DNA of 55,028 bases from Acidimicrobiales bacterium. GTDB lineage: Bacteria > Actinomycetota > Acidimicrobiia > Acidimicrobiales > Bog-793. The stretch spans positions 1 through 55,028 of the forward strand of contig DATLTN010000049.1 in NCBI GenBank assembly GCA_035533595.1. Reading direction: 5' to 3'. Under the pieces are notes generated by a model. It did not search any database, had not been told where the DNA came from, and saw nothing but the letters and a program-made list of their open reading frames with translations. Both the position numbers and the translations under genes were made by a program. Positions 17,055 to 26,147 of the stretch are shown here, one piece after another (position 1 is the first letter of the stretch; each line of letters opens with the position of its first letter).

Positions 17055-18416
17055 CTACCCGAAGGAGCGCCCACCCTTTGCCGTGACGCGCCCGCCCTTT
17101 TTCTTGCCGCGGGCGGCACCACGGGCGAGCCCACCGACGAGGCCCGAGGACCGCATCAGCTTCTGCATCTCTTTGAACTGCCGTAGCAGGTTATTCACAT
17201 CCGTCGGGCTCGTCCCACTCCCGTTCGCGATGCGCAGTCGCCGCGAGCCGTTGATGAGCGCCGGCTCGTCGCGCTCCGCGGGGGTCATCGAGCGGATGAT
17301 CGCCTCGACGCGCGCGACGTCGCGGTCGTCGATCGAGGCGTTGCGGATCTCCTTCGGCATGCCCGGGAGCATCCCCATCAGGCTCTGCAGTGGACCCATC
17401 TTCTTCATCTGCTGCAGCTGCTCGTGGAAGTCGCCGAGGGTGAAGCGCCCCTGGCGGAGGCGCTCCATCGTGTCGGCGGCCTGGTCCTCGTCATAGACGC
17501 GCTCGGCGCGCTCGATGAGGGTGAGGACGTCGCCCATCCCGAGGATGCGGCTCGCCATGCGGTCCGGGTGGAAGGGCTCGAAGTCGGCGATCCGCTCGCC
17601 GGTCGAGACGAAGGCGACCGGGCGGTCGACGACGTGCTTCACCGAGAGGGCCGCGCCTCCGCGCGCGTCGCCGTCGAGCTTGGTGAGGATGAGGCCGTCG
17701 AGGCCGATCGCCTCGTTGAAGGCGCGCGCCGTCCCGAGCGCGTCCTGGCCGGTCATCGCGTCGAGGACGAGGAAGCGGTACTGCGGGGTGAGCGCCGCGG
17801 AGATCTCGCGGACCTCGTCCATCAGCGCCTCGTCCAGGGTGACGCGCCCGGCGGTGTCGATGATCACGACGTCGCGCCCGACCCGCTCCGCCTCGGCGAC
17901 GCCGCGGCGGGCGACGTCGACGGGGTTGGTCGCCTCGGAGAAGACCGAGGCCCCCACCTCGCGCCCGAGCACCCGCAGCTGCTCGACGGCGGCGGGGCGC
18001 TGAAGGTCGGCGGCGACGAGCAGCGGGTGGCGCCCCTGCTGGCGGAACCAGTGGGCGAGCTTGGCCGCGGCGGTCGTCTTGCCCGAGCCCTGCAGCCCGG
18101 CGAGGAGGACGACGGTCGGCGGCCGTGAGGCGTACTGGACGCGGAAGGGCTCGCCGCCGAGCGTCGCTGTGAGCTCCTCGTTGACCACCTTGATGACCTG
18201 CTGGGCGGGGGTGAGGCTCTTGGAGAGCTCGGCGCCGCTGCAGCGGGCGCGGATCGCCTCGACGAGGTTGCGGACGACCTCCAGGTTGACGTCGGCCTCG
18301 AGGAGGGCGACGCGGATCTCGCGGAGGACCTCGTCGACCTCGGCGTCGCCGAGGCGGCCGTGGCCGCGCAGGCGCGTGAAGATCTGGTCGAAGCGGTCGG
18401 TGAGGGTGTCGAACAT
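17055..18416 (-). CDS. ffh: Signal recognition particle GTPase Ffh
   Basis: 453 residues. The N domain starts MFDTLTDRFDQIFTRLRG. The G domain has LLAGLQGSGKTTAAAKLA, DTAGRVT and LTKLDGDARGG. The M domain is methionine-rich (MKKMGPLQSLMGMLPGMP) and ends in a basic tail. It targets membrane and secreted proteins together with 4.5S RNA, which is not seen in this window, and with FtsY, encoded next upstream. The ATG at 18416 matches the family start; eleven more in-frame residues upstream are not needed. Confidence 0.98.
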   Translation of the reverse strand: MFDTLTDRFDQIFTRLRGHGRLGDAEVDEVLREIRVALLEADVNLEVVRNLVEAIRARCSGAELSKSLTPAQQVIKVVNEELTATLGGEPFRVQYASRPPTVVLLAGLQGSGKTTAAAKLAHWFRQQGRHPLLVAADLQRPAAVEQLRVLGREVGASVFSEATNPVDVARRGVAEAERVGRDVVIIDTAGRVTLDEALMDEVREISAALTPQYRFLVLDAMTGQDALGTARAFNEAIGLDGLILTKLDGDARGGAALSVKHVVDRPVAFVSTGERIADFEPFHPDRMASRILGMGDVLTLIERAERVYDEDQAADTMERLRQGRFTLGDFHEQLQQMKKMGPLQSLMGMLPGMPKEIRNASIDDRDVARVEAIIRSMTPAERDEPALINGSRRLRIANGSGTSPTDVNNLLRQFKEMQKLMRSSGLVGGLARGAARGKKKGGRVTAKGGRSFG

Positions 18417-18475
18417 CGGCGGGGAGAGGTTAGTGCCGCCGCTCCCCACGCCCGTCGGCGGGAGGCGATCGCTCG

Positions 18476-19597
18476 TCAGGCGAAGAGCGCGGCGGCGAAT
18501 TCCTCCGGGTCGAACTCGACGAGGTCCTCGGCGCCCTCGCCGAGGCCGACGAGCTTGATCGGCAACCCGAGCTCGGCGCGGATCGAGAGCACGATGCCGC
18601 CCTTGGCGGTGCCGTCGAGCTTGGTGAGGACGATCCCGGTGACGCCGACCGCCGACGCGAACTCGCGCGCCTGCGCGAGGCCGTTCTGTCCGGTGGTGGC
18701 GTCGAGCACGAGCAGCACCTCGCGCACGCGCCCCTCCGGGCGGTCGGCGACGCGCCGCACCTTCTTCAGCTCCTCCATGAGGTTGGTCTTGGTGTGCAGC
18801 CGCCCGGCGGTGTCGGCGAGCACGAGATCGGCGTGCACCGCGGCGCCGTGCTCGATCGCGTCGAAGACGACCGAGGAGGGATCCGCACCGTCGGCGCCGC
18901 GCACGATCTCGGAGCCGGAGCGCTCGGCCCAGAGCTCGAGCTGCTCCCCGGCGGCTGCCCGGAAGGTGTCGCCGGCGGCGAGCACGACCCGCTCACCGGC
19001 GCGCGTCGCCGCGGCGGCGAGCTTTCCGATCGTCGTCGTCTTGCCGACCCCGTTCACCCCGACGAAGAGCCACACCGCGGGCTGGCCCCCCCGGTCAAGG
19101 GCCCGCTCCTCGCCGGCGAAGAGCGCGGCGACGGCGCCGCGGAGCGCGCCGAGCAGCTGCTCGGGCTCGGGTGAGATCGTCCCGTCACGGACCCCCGCGC
19201 GGAGCGGCTCGAGGAGGCGGGTCGTCGTCGGCAGGCCGACGTCGGCGAGGAGGAGCGCCTCCTCGAGCTCCTGGAAGGCCGCCTCGTCGACCTTGGCGCG
19301 GCTCCGAAGGGCGCCGAGCGGTGCCCCGAAGACCGAGACGGCGCGGGCGACGCGCTCGCGAAAGGCGGGTGTCGCCGGGGCTGGTGGGGCCTGTGGGAGG
19401 GGTTCGACAGCCGGACGTTCCGTGGCGGTGGGCGCGCTCGCCGCCGCCGGTGGCGCAGCGGTCGGCGGGGCGGGGCGGGCGAGCGCCTCGCCGGCCTCGC
19501 CGCCGATCGCCGGGTGACCGGCGCGCCCGCGGCGCACCAGAAGGAACGAGGCGGCGAGGACGACGACGACCGCGAGCACCACGATCACGACCGTCAT
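18476..19597 (-). CDS. ftsY: Signal recognition particle receptor FtsY, membrane-anchored form
   Basis: 373 residues. A hydrophobic anchor (about residues 2-21) and a Pro/Ala linker replace the acidic A domain of E. coli FtsY, as in other actinobacteria. The NG domain follows with FVGVNGVGKTTTIGKLA, ADTAGRLHTKTNLM, VLDATTGQN and LTKLDGTAKGG. It docks Ffh at the membrane. Its ATG overlaps the smc stop (ATGA), and ffh starts 59 nt after its own stop. Confidence 0.97.
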   Translation of the reverse strand: MTVVIVVLAVVVVLAASFLLVRRGRAGHPAIGGEAGEALARPAPPTAAPPAAASAPTATERPAVEPLPQAPPAPATPAFRERVARAVSVFGAPLGALRSRAKVDEAAFQELEEALLLADVGLPTTTRLLEPLRAGVRDGTISPEPEQLLGALRGAVAALFAGEERALDRGGQPAVWLFVGVNGVGKTTTIGKLAAAATRAGERVVLAAGDTFRAAAGEQLELWAERSGSEIVRGADGADPSSVVFDAIEHGAAVHADLVLADTAGRLHTKTNLMEELKKVRRVADRPEGRVREVLLVLDATTGQNGLAQAREFASAVGVTGIVLTKLDGTAKGGIVLSIRAELGLPIKLVGLGEGAEDLVEFDPEEFAAALFA

Positions 19598-22500
19598 GCC
19601 CAGCCTCCGCTCGGCTCGAGCGCGCGCCGGGGGCCCCCGGCACGGCTGACCCGCTCGCTCAGCACCTTGGAGCCGCCGCCGGGCTGCATCGAGATCCCGT
19701 AGAGGGAGTCGGCGATCTCCATCGTCTTTTTCTGGTGGCTGACGATGATCAGCTGCGCCTCGCCGCGGAACTCGTCCACCAGGCCGTGGAAGCGGGTGAG
19801 GTTCACCTCGTCGAGGGCCGCCTCGACCTCGTCCATCAGGTAGAAGGGCGACGGGCGCGAGCGGAAGACGGCGAAGAGGTAGGCCATCGCGACGAGCGAG
19901 CGCTCACCTCCCGAGAGCAGCGAGAGGCGTCGCACGTTGCGCCCGGCGGGGCGGGCCTCGATCTCGACGCCGCTCTCCAGCAGGTCGTCGGGAGCGGTGA
20001 GGCTGAGGCGCCCCTCGCCGCCGGGGAAGAGCATCGAGAAGAGCGACTCGAAGTGCGCCGCGACGTCCTCGTAGGCGGCGGCGAAGACGTCGACGATCTC
20101 GGCGTCGACCGCCCTGATCACCTGGTTGAGCTCGCGCCGGGCGCGGCGCACGTCCTCGAGCTGTCCCTCGAGGAAGACGCTCCGCTCGGTGAGCGAGGCG
20201 AGCTCCTCGGCGGCGAGGGGGTTCACGGGGCCGAGCTCGCGCAGCTCGCGCTCGAGCATGCGAAGGCGTGCTGCCGGCTCGATCCCCGGGGCGAGCTCGG
20301 GGCGCGGCGCGGCGAGCGCCTCGGCGGGCTCGATCTCGAGATCGCGGCGCAGCGCGTCGAGCGCCGTCTCGTGGCGGATCCTCGCCTCCGCGATCGCGAT
20401 CTCGGACCGCTGGCGCCGCTCGCGGGCCTCGTGGGACTGCCGCTCGAGGTCGTCGCGCTCGCGGCGCAGGGAGCCGAGGCGTTCGAGGTGCTCCCTCCCG
20501 AGGGCGTGGCGGCGGTCGCGCTCCGCGGCGACGGCGGCGACCCGCCGGGCGAGGGACTCGGCGAGCGGCCGGAGCTCGCCCGCCAGTCCGAGCAAGGTCG
20601 CTTCCTCGGCGTCGAAGAGCGCCCGGCGCTGCCTCGCCTCTGCGACCGCCTCGCGCCGCTGCGCGAGCGCCGCGTCCAGCTCCTCACGCCGCCGCAACAG
20701 CTGCTCTCGGCGCCCCTCGAGGCCGGCGGCGCGCACCTCGAGGTCGCGACGGAGCGCGGCGAGCGCCCGCGCCCGCTCGTCGAGGAGGTGGCGGGCGGCG
20801 TCGGCCTCTTCGTAGTGCACGGCCGCCTGCGCCGCCTCGGCCTCGAGGAGCACGAGCTCGCGGGTGATCGCCGCGGCTGCCGCCTCGGCGGGCACGAGCT
20901 CGGCAGCTCGCGCCGCCTCCTCCGCAGCTGCGGTCTGCGCGGCGCGCTCCAGCTCGGCGAGCTCGCTCCCGAGGGAGTCGAGCTCGCGGTCCAGCCCCCC
21001 GAGCTCCGCGCCCGCGGCGTCGGCGGCGAGACGGCAGCGGCCCTCCTCCGCCGCGGCCTCGTGTTCGAGAGCACGCAGGCGGGCGACCTCCTCCTCGACC
21101 GAGGACTCGGTCTCGGCGGCGGCCCGCGAGAGCGCCCGCGCCTCGGCGTGGGCGGAGGCGGTCGCGCCCACCGACGAGGAGCAGAGGCGGATCGCTCCGC
21201 GAGCCACTACGTCACCGGCACGCGTCACGACGACGACGTCGTCCGCGCCGCGAGCGGCCTCGAAGGCCTCCGCCGCGGGCAGATCGGTGATCGCGACGCC
21301 GCGCAGCTGGGCGTCGAGGAGCGCGCGGAGCCCCGCACCCTCGGCGTCGACGAGCTCGCGCAGCCAGCGCGTCCCCACCGGGGCGGGGCCCGCGGGCGGC
21401 GTGGGGCCGTCGGGAAGCGGCAGGAGCACGCCGCCGCGCCCGGCGAGGAGCGCGAGCGCTTCGCCGAGGGCGCGCGGCTCGGCGAGGACGGCGGCGTCGA
21501 GGGCACCGAGCAGCGCCGCCTCGAGGGCGGGGGCGGTGGCGTCATCGACCACGACGAGCTCGCGGAGCGTGCCGAGCAGCCCCGGGAGCGCGCCGAGTCG
21601 GCCGAGGTCGGCACGCTCGCGCGCCTCGGAGAGGGCGAGCTCGAGCGCCTCCTCGCGGGACTGCGCGCGGCGCCGCGCGTCGGCGGCGACCGAGAGGCGC
21701 TCCTCCCCCTCGCGCCGCTCGGCGGCGCTGCGCTCGAGGGCTTGTCGCGCCGCCTCCGCGGCGCTGCGGAGGGTCGCTGTCGCCGTGCGGAGCTCGCCCT
21801 GTCGGTCCGCGAGCGACGCAGCGCGGCCACGGCGCAGCGCGAGGCGCTCTGCGAGCTCTCCCGCCCGCGCCCGGGCGACGAGTTCGTGCTGGCGGCGCTC
21901 CGCGAGCGTGGCGCGCGCCTCGTCTGCTGCGGCGCGGCGCCCGGCGAGCTCCGGCGCGGCGGAACGCGAGAGGCCGACGAAGCGCTCCGCGTGGGCCACC
22001 TCGGCTTCGATGAGCGCCGTCTCGGCCACCGCGAGGCGCTCCCATTCGGGGCCGAGCGCGATCGCCTCGCGCTCGGTCTCCTCGAGCTCGGTGAGGATCC
22101 GCCGGCGGCTCTCCTCGAGCGGGGCGACGTCGCCTGCCGCCTCCAGCGCGGCGAGCAGGGCGGCGCTCGCCCGCCGTCGCTCCTCGATCAAGGTGAGCAG
22201 CCCCGTCGAGCGCTGGTGGAGGCGGTCGAGCGAGCTGAGCTGGGGGGCGAGGTCTTCGTCGGGCTCACGGGCGAGCGAATCGGTCGCCGCCTCGAGCTTC
22301 GCTTCGACCTGCTCGAGCGAGGCCGCGAGCACGGTGGTCCGCTCCTCGAGCGAGCGCAGGCTCGCCGCCCCCTCGCGCACCGCCGTCTCGAGGGTGCGCA
22401 GCTCGACCCCGGCGAGGAAGCGCCGGATCGCGGTGAGCTCCACCTCGAGCTCGCCGTGCAGGTGCGCCGAGGCCGCCTGGCGCTCGAGGGGCCGCATCTG

Positions 22501-23100
22501 CCGACGGACCTCACGCAGCAGGTCCTGGAGGCGGGTGAGGCTCGCCTCGCTGCTCTCGAGGCGACGCACGGCGCGCTCACGGCGGCGCCGGTACTTCAAG
22601 ATGCCGGCCGCCTCCTCGATCACCATCCGCCGCTCCTCGGGGCGGGCGGTGAGGATGCCGTCGATCTGGCCCTGGCCGATGATCACGTGCTGGCTGCGCC
22701 CGACGCCCGAGTCCGAGAGCAGCTCTTGGACGTCGAGGAGGCGGCACGCCACGCCGTTCAGCGCGTACTCGCTCTCCCCGCTGCGAAAGAGCGTGCGCGT
22801 GATCGTGACCTCGTTGAAGTCGAGCGCCAGCTCGTGTGCGGAGTTGTCGATGACGAGCGAGACCTCGGCGCGGCCGAGGGCGGGGCGCTTCGCGGTGCCG
22901 GCGAAGATGACGTCGTCCATCTTCGCCGAGCGCACGACGCGCGGCCCCTGCGCGCCAAGCACCCAGGCGACGGCGTCCACGACGTTCGACTTGCCGGAGC
23001 CGTTCGGGCCGACGACGACGGTGACGCCCGGCTCGAGCTCGAGGGTGGTCGGATCGGCGAAGGACTTGAAGCCCTTCAGCGTGAGCGACTTGAGGTACAC
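19594..23100 (-). CDS. smc: Chromosome segregation protein SMC
   Basis: 1168 residues. The N-terminal head has MYLKSLTLKGFKSFADPT and the Walker A GPNGSGKSNVVDAVAWVLG. Two long coiled-coil arms rich in Ala, Glu and Arg flank a hinge at roughly residues 500-650 (GLLGTLRELVVVDDATAPALEAALLGALDA begins it). The C-terminal head has the ABC signature LSLLSGGERSLVAMAY and Walker B PFYLMDEVEAALDE. It condenses and organises the chromosome with ScpA/ScpB, which are not in this window. The start is a GTG at 23100. Confidence 0.97.
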   Translation of the reverse strand: MYLKSLTLKGFKSFADPTTLELEPGVTVVVGPNGSGKSNVVDAVAWVLGAQGPRVVRSAKMDDVIFAGTAKRPALGRAEVSLVIDNSAHELALDFNEVTITRTLFRSGESEYALNGVACRLLDVQELLSDSGVGRSQHVIIGQGQIDGILTARPEERRMVIEEAAGILKYRRRRERAVRRLESSEASLTRLQDLLREVRRQMRPLERQAASAHLHGELEVELTAIRRFLAGVELRTLETAVREGAASLRSLEERTTVLAASLEQVEAKLEAATDSLAREPDEDLAPQLSSLDRLHQRSTGLLTLIEERRRASAALLAALEAAGDVAPLEESRRRILTELEETEREAIALGPEWERLAVAETALIEAEVAHAERFVGLSRSAAPELAGRRAAADEARATLAERRQHELVARARAGELAERLALRRGRAASLADRQGELRTATATLRSAAEAARQALERSAAERREGEERLSVAADARRRAQSREEALELALSEARERADLGRLGALPGLLGTLRELVVVDDATAPALEAALLGALDAAVLAEPRALGEALALLAGRGGVLLPLPDGPTPPAGPAPVGTRWLRELVDAEGAGLRALLDAQLRGVAITDLPAAEAFEAARGADDVVVVTRAGDVVARGAIRLCSSSVGATASAHAEARALSRAAAETESSVEEEVARLRALEHEAAAEEGRCRLAADAAGAELGGLDRELDSLGSELAELERAAQTAAAEEAARAAELVPAEAAAAAITRELVLLEAEAAQAAVHYEEADAARHLLDERARALAALRRDLEVRAAGLEGRREQLLRRREELDAALAQRREAVAEARQRRALFDAEEATLLGLAGELRPLAESLARRVAAVAAERDRRHALGREHLERLGSLRRERDDLERQSHEARERRQRSEIAIAEARIRHETALDALRRDLEIEPAEALAAPRPELAPGIEPAARLRMLERELRELGPVNPLAAEELASLTERSVFLEGQLEDVRRARRELNQVIRAVDAEIVDVFAAAYEDVAAHFESLFSMLFPGGEGRLSLTAPDDLLESGVEIEARPAGRNVRRLSLLSGGERSLVAMAYLFAVFRSRPSPFYLMDEVEAALDEVNLTRFHGLVDEFRGEAQLIIVSHQKKTMEIADSLYGISMQPGGGSKVLSERVSRAGGPRRALEPSGGWA

Positions 23101-23109
23101 GGCGGCCTC

Positions 23110-23115
23110 ACCCTA
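23110..23115 (-). promoter_or_regulatory. Putative -10 box upstream of smc
   Basis: TAGGGT on the minus strand ends 9 nt before the smc GTG. This would restart transcription of smc-ftsY-ffh downstream of the inserted WcbI-GSCFA pair. Confidence 0.4.
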
Positions 23116-23204
23116 CCCAGCCCGCCGACCGGTCGGGTTGGATGGCAGGGCGCCGAGCGCTCCTGTCGGACAGGCCGGCGGCCCCCCTCGTTTCGAAGCG
23201 CCCC

Positions 23205-24320
23205 TCAGCGCTCGGCGTCCGCCGCCAGCTCGCCGAGCGCCGCGGCGGAGGCGCTGTTCGGCGGCTCGGCATCGAGGACCTCTTCGTCGCAGATGATCTC
23301 CCGCACCGCCGCGATCTCCCGGCGGAGCGACTGAGCGGCCGGCGAGGACGTCGCCCCGCCCTCCCCGTCCAGGTAGTGGCGCTTGAAGACCCGCATCACG
23401 TGCGAGACGCCCTCGTCGGTGATCGAGCGGAGGTCGTCGGCGAAGTAGCGACCGCCCGAGGAGGTGCTGGTGACGATCTCATAGGAGGGGAAGTAGTCGA
23501 CGTGGCCGTAGGCGGCGCTCACCTCCGCGGCGGCGACGCGCAGCACCGCCTTGGAGTACACCGTCGCGGGGAGCACGTGCTGGTCGGTGTAGGTCGCGAT
23601 GAGCGGCACCGGACTCACCGTGAGGAGCACCTTCAGCTGCGGGTTCACCTTGCGGAGCTCGCGCACGAAGCGGTGCAGGTCGGCCGTCACCTCCGCCGCG
23701 CCGAAGTTCACGAACTCGTAGTCCGCGGCGCGGTACTCGCCGCCGCTCGCGCCGGGCACGACGGGGAAGACGAGGCCGCTGTGACGCGAGCGCCAGCCCT
23801 CGGTGAGGCCGAGGGTGAAGACGAGGACGTCGCTCTCCTCGAAGACCCGGCGCACCGCGAGCAGGTGCGCGGCGCGATCGGCGCGCAGCTCCTCCTCGGA
23901 GGGAAAGCCCGCCGGCTCGACCTGGGGGCGGAGGCTGTCGACGTAGCGGTCCCCGCGTCGCCAGACCTCCTCCCTGCGGCGCCAGCGGCGCGAGTAGACC
24001 CGCTCGACGAGCTGGACCGCCTGGCGAACCGTGTAGACGTTGCCGTAGCGGGCGGAGAAGGTCCCGTAGTTGCGGAGCGCACGCTCCTCCTCGCCGAGCG
24101 CCTCGTCGCCGCCCTCGGTGACGAAGTAGTTGAGCCCCGAACGCGACAGGAAGCGTGAGAGGTGCTGCGCGAAGCACGAGCCCATCGTCGCGACCTTGTC
24201 GTCCGGGCCGACGTGGAACTTGGCGGTGCGCACCGGATCGAGCGAGTGGAAGGCCACCGGCGTCACGACCCGCGACCAGAAGTGCAGGTCGTCGAGCTCC
24301 TGGTAGGGGTGACGAGCCAT
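23205..24320 (-). CDS. GSCFA domain protein
   Basis: 371 residues. The defining motif appears as VATMGSCFAQHLSRFL near residue 40. VFTLGLTEGW and LKVLLTVSPVPL are further family blocks, consistent with an SGNH/GDSL-like hydrolase or transferase fold in which the G-S segment acts as nucleophile region. GSCFA proteins often occur with polysaccharide or glycan genes; their reaction is not established. The ATG shares one base with the stop of the WcbI gene (TGATG), so the two are translationally coupled and probably work together. It was likely inserted into the rnc-mutM-smc array. Confidence 0.88.
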   Translation of the reverse strand: MARHPYQELDDLHFWSRVVTPVAFHSLDPVRTAKFHVGPDDKVATMGSCFAQHLSRFLSRSGLNYFVTEGGDEALGEEERALRNYGTFSARYGNVYTVRQAVQLVERVYSRRWRRREEVWRRGDRYVDSLRPQVEPAGFPSEEELRADRAAHLLAVRRVFEESDVLVFTLGLTEGWRSRHSGLVFPVVPGASGGEYRAADYEFVNFGAAEVTADLHRFVRELRKVNPQLKVLLTVSPVPLIATYTDQHVLPATVYSKAVLRVAAAEVSAAYGHVDYFPSYEIVTSTSSGGRYFADDLRSITDEGVSHVMRVFKRHYLDGEGGATSSPAAQSLRREIAAVREIICDEEVLDAEPPNSASAAALGELAADAER

Positions 24321-25213
24321 CAGTGCCTCCCTCGGATCTCGGCGAGCGCCGGGGCGAGCACCTCGTCGTAGCGGCCGTCGCCGAGGCGGTGACAGGTCAC
24401 CGAGGAGGGGTCGACGCCCGCGTACGCCCCGTACGCCGCCTCGAGGTACTCCGCGACCGAGAGGTACTGCCGCTCCTGGAGGCGCCAGTGCCACGCCCCC
24501 GGGACCCCGAGGCGCCTGCCGACGAGCGGGAAGACGGGCCACACCGCGCTCGGGCAGTAATCGGTGAGGTAGCGGGTGAGGGGGTAGTCCCAGACGTCGG
24601 TCGAGGCGCCGATGCGCGCCGCGATGGACTTCGCGAACGCCGCCACCCCGAGGAGGTTCGGGTGGTTGATGGTGTGCATGAAGACGCCGCTTCGGTGCAC
24701 GTTCGCCCAGAAGGGGGCGAAGTCGAGGTCCGAGGCCTCGAAGGTCTCGCGCGCCGCGTCGACCGAGACGTCCCAGTACTCGTCGTAGCCGAGGGCGACG
24801 AGCAGGTCGTCGCGGAAGAGCTGGCTCGCCTGCTCGGCGCTCGCCCCCTGCTTCCAGGCCCAGAGCCCGATCGCCGAGTGGTAGTCGGCCTCCCCGCGGA
24901 AGAGGTCGCCGTCGGCGGCGAGTGCGTAGACCATGTCGGGGTGGAAGGCCGAGAAGGTGAAGGACGGGATCTCGACCAGCTGCTGGCCGGGGGCCTCCCC
25001 GATCATCTCCTGGCTGAGGGGGCTGTCGACGAGCGGCATGCGGATCTGGACGTCGAGGGAGCGCAGGTAGGCCGTCGCCTTCGCGGTGTACTCCTCGTCG
25101 AAGTCCCAGCTCGCGATCTCGATCACGAGGTCGCCCGGGAACAGCATCCGCAGCGCGTCCGCGAGCGGCCGCACCTGGCAGTTGCCGACAATGAAGATCG
25201 ATCGCTCGGCCAT
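24320..25213 (-). CDS. WcbI-like polysaccharide biosynthesis protein (putative acetyltransferase)
   Basis: 297 residues. The N-terminal IFIVGNCQVRPLADALRML is the WcbI signature (GNCQ). The family continues with HPDMVYAL, HSAIGLWAWKQG, FMHTINHPNLLGVAAFAK and a conserved W-P-V-F-P. WcbI comes from the capsule I locus of Burkholderia pseudomallei, is reported to bind CoA/acetyl-CoA, and is proposed to acetylate the 6-deoxy-heptose polymer. It has the same broad hydrolase-like fold class as its partner GSCFA, which suggests a two-protein modification unit. An ATG with AGGTAGG ahead and a TAGAGT box 36 nt upstream starts the pair. Confidence 0.85.
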   Translation of the reverse strand: MAERSIFIVGNCQVRPLADALRMLFPGDLVIEIASWDFDEEYTAKATAYLRSLDVQIRMPLVDSPLSQEMIGEAPGQQLVEIPSFTFSAFHPDMVYALAADGDLFRGEADYHSAIGLWAWKQGASAEQASQLFRDDLLVALGYDEYWDVSVDAARETFEASDLDFAPFWANVHRSGVFMHTINHPNLLGVAAFAKSIAARIGASTDVWDYPLTRYLTDYCPSAVWPVFPLVGRRLGVPGAWHWRLQERQYLSVAEYLEAAYGAYAGVDPSSVTCHRLGDGRYDEVLAPALAEIRGRH

Positions 25214-25249
25214 CGCCTACCTGGGGGGAGAGGGCGCCGTCAGCCGGGC

Positions 25250-25255
25250 ACTCTA
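25250..25255 (-). promoter_or_regulatory. Putative -10 box for the WcbI-GSCFA pair
   Basis: TAGAGT on the minus strand, about 36 nt before the WcbI ATG, leaves a short leader with a ribosome site. It suggests the pair is transcribed independently of mutM-rnc upstream. Confidence 0.4.
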
Positions 25256-25313
25256 CCGGTGCGGGTGAGGGGACGGGCCTGGCGGGGGCGGGACCGGCCG
25301 GAGCGGCGAACGG

Positions 25314-26147
25314 TCAGCGCTGGCAGCGCGGGCAGGAGTAGGAGGAGCGCCCGGCGACCCGCACGCGGCGGATCGTCCCCGAGCAGCGCAGGCAGGGCTC
25401 GTCGAGGCGGTCGTAGACCGCGTGGCGGATCTGGAAGGTGCCGGTGCCACCGAAGAGGTCCCGGTAGCGGGCGTCGCGCAGCGTCGAGCCACCGAGGGTG
25501 ACCGCCTCGGTGAGGACCTCGTCGATCGCCGCGACGAGGCGGTGCACCGCAAGGCGGGTGAGGGTGTCGCTCCGTCTGAGCGGCGAGAGGCGGGCGACGA
25601 AGCAGATCTCGTCGGCGTAGATGTTCCCGATCCCCGCGAGCTCGCGCTGGTCGAGGAGGAAGGCCTTGAGGGCGACCCGCCGGTGGGCGAGGCGATGGCG
25701 CAGCTCGGCCTCGTCGACCCCGTCCACGAGGGGGTCGCGCCCGATCGAGGCGAGGGCGAGGGGGGCGTCCCGCCCGTCGAGCTCGCGGGCGACGAAGAGC
25801 TCGCCGAAGGTCCGCGGGTCGCTGAAGCGCACCTCGCTGCCGTCATCGAGGGCGAGGACGACGTGGGTGTGCGCGACCGTCGGCGACTCCGGGCGGGCGT
25901 GCAGCAGCTGGCCGCTCATCCGCAGGTGGACGACGAGCACCGCCGCGTCGTCGAGGTCGACGAGGAGGTACTTCCCCCGCCGGCGCGCGCCGACGAGGAC
26001 CCGCCCCTCGAGCGAGGCGCAGAACTCCGGTGCCGACTGGCGCCGGACCGAGCGGCGCCCGGTCACCGAGACGGCGACGACCCTCCTCCCGAGGAGCGTG
26101 CCCTCGATCCCGCGGCGGACCGTCTCGACCTCGGGGAGCTCAGGCAC
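25314..26147 (-). CDS. mutM: Formamidopyrimidine-DNA glycosylase
   Basis: 277 residues. The N-terminus MPELPEVETVRRGI gives the catalytic P2 and E3. HLRMSGQL, RFSDPRTFG and DQRELAGIGNIYADEICF (helix-two-turn-helix) are present, and the C-terminal zinc finger is C-x2-C ... C-x2-C (CLRCSG and SCPRCQR). It removes 8-oxoguanine and formamidopyrimidines. The gene overlaps rnc by 8 nt. mutY, the other half of the GO repair system, is at 43403. Confidence 0.97.
   Translation of the reverse strand: MPELPEVETVRRGIEGTLLGRRVVAVSVTGRRSVRRQSAPEFCASLEGRVLVGARRRGKYLLVDLDDAAVLVVHLRMSGQLLHARPESPTVAHTHVVLALDDGSEVRFSDPRTFGELFVARELDGRDAPLALASIGRDPLVDGVDEAELRHRLAHRRVALKAFLLDQRELAGIGNIYADEICFVARLSPLRRSDTLTRLAVHRLVAAIDEVLTEAVTLGGSTLRDARYRDLFGGTGTFQIRHAVYDRLDEPCLRCSGTIRRVRVAGRSSYSCPRCQR

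Noticed and set aside
23151-23175. CCTGT-CGG-ACAGG inverted repeat between smc and the GSCFA gene
   Set aside because: The five-pair stem with a three-base loop and no T-tract is not convincing as a terminator or operator, and nothing pairs with it elsewhere.
19171-23334. A very long plus-strand open frame (about 1390 codons) opposite smc and ftsY
   Set aside because: It is an antisense shadow: high-GC codon bias keeps the opposite frame open, the translation is Arg/Gly/Ala/Glu low complexity, and the minus-strand smc has full motifs.
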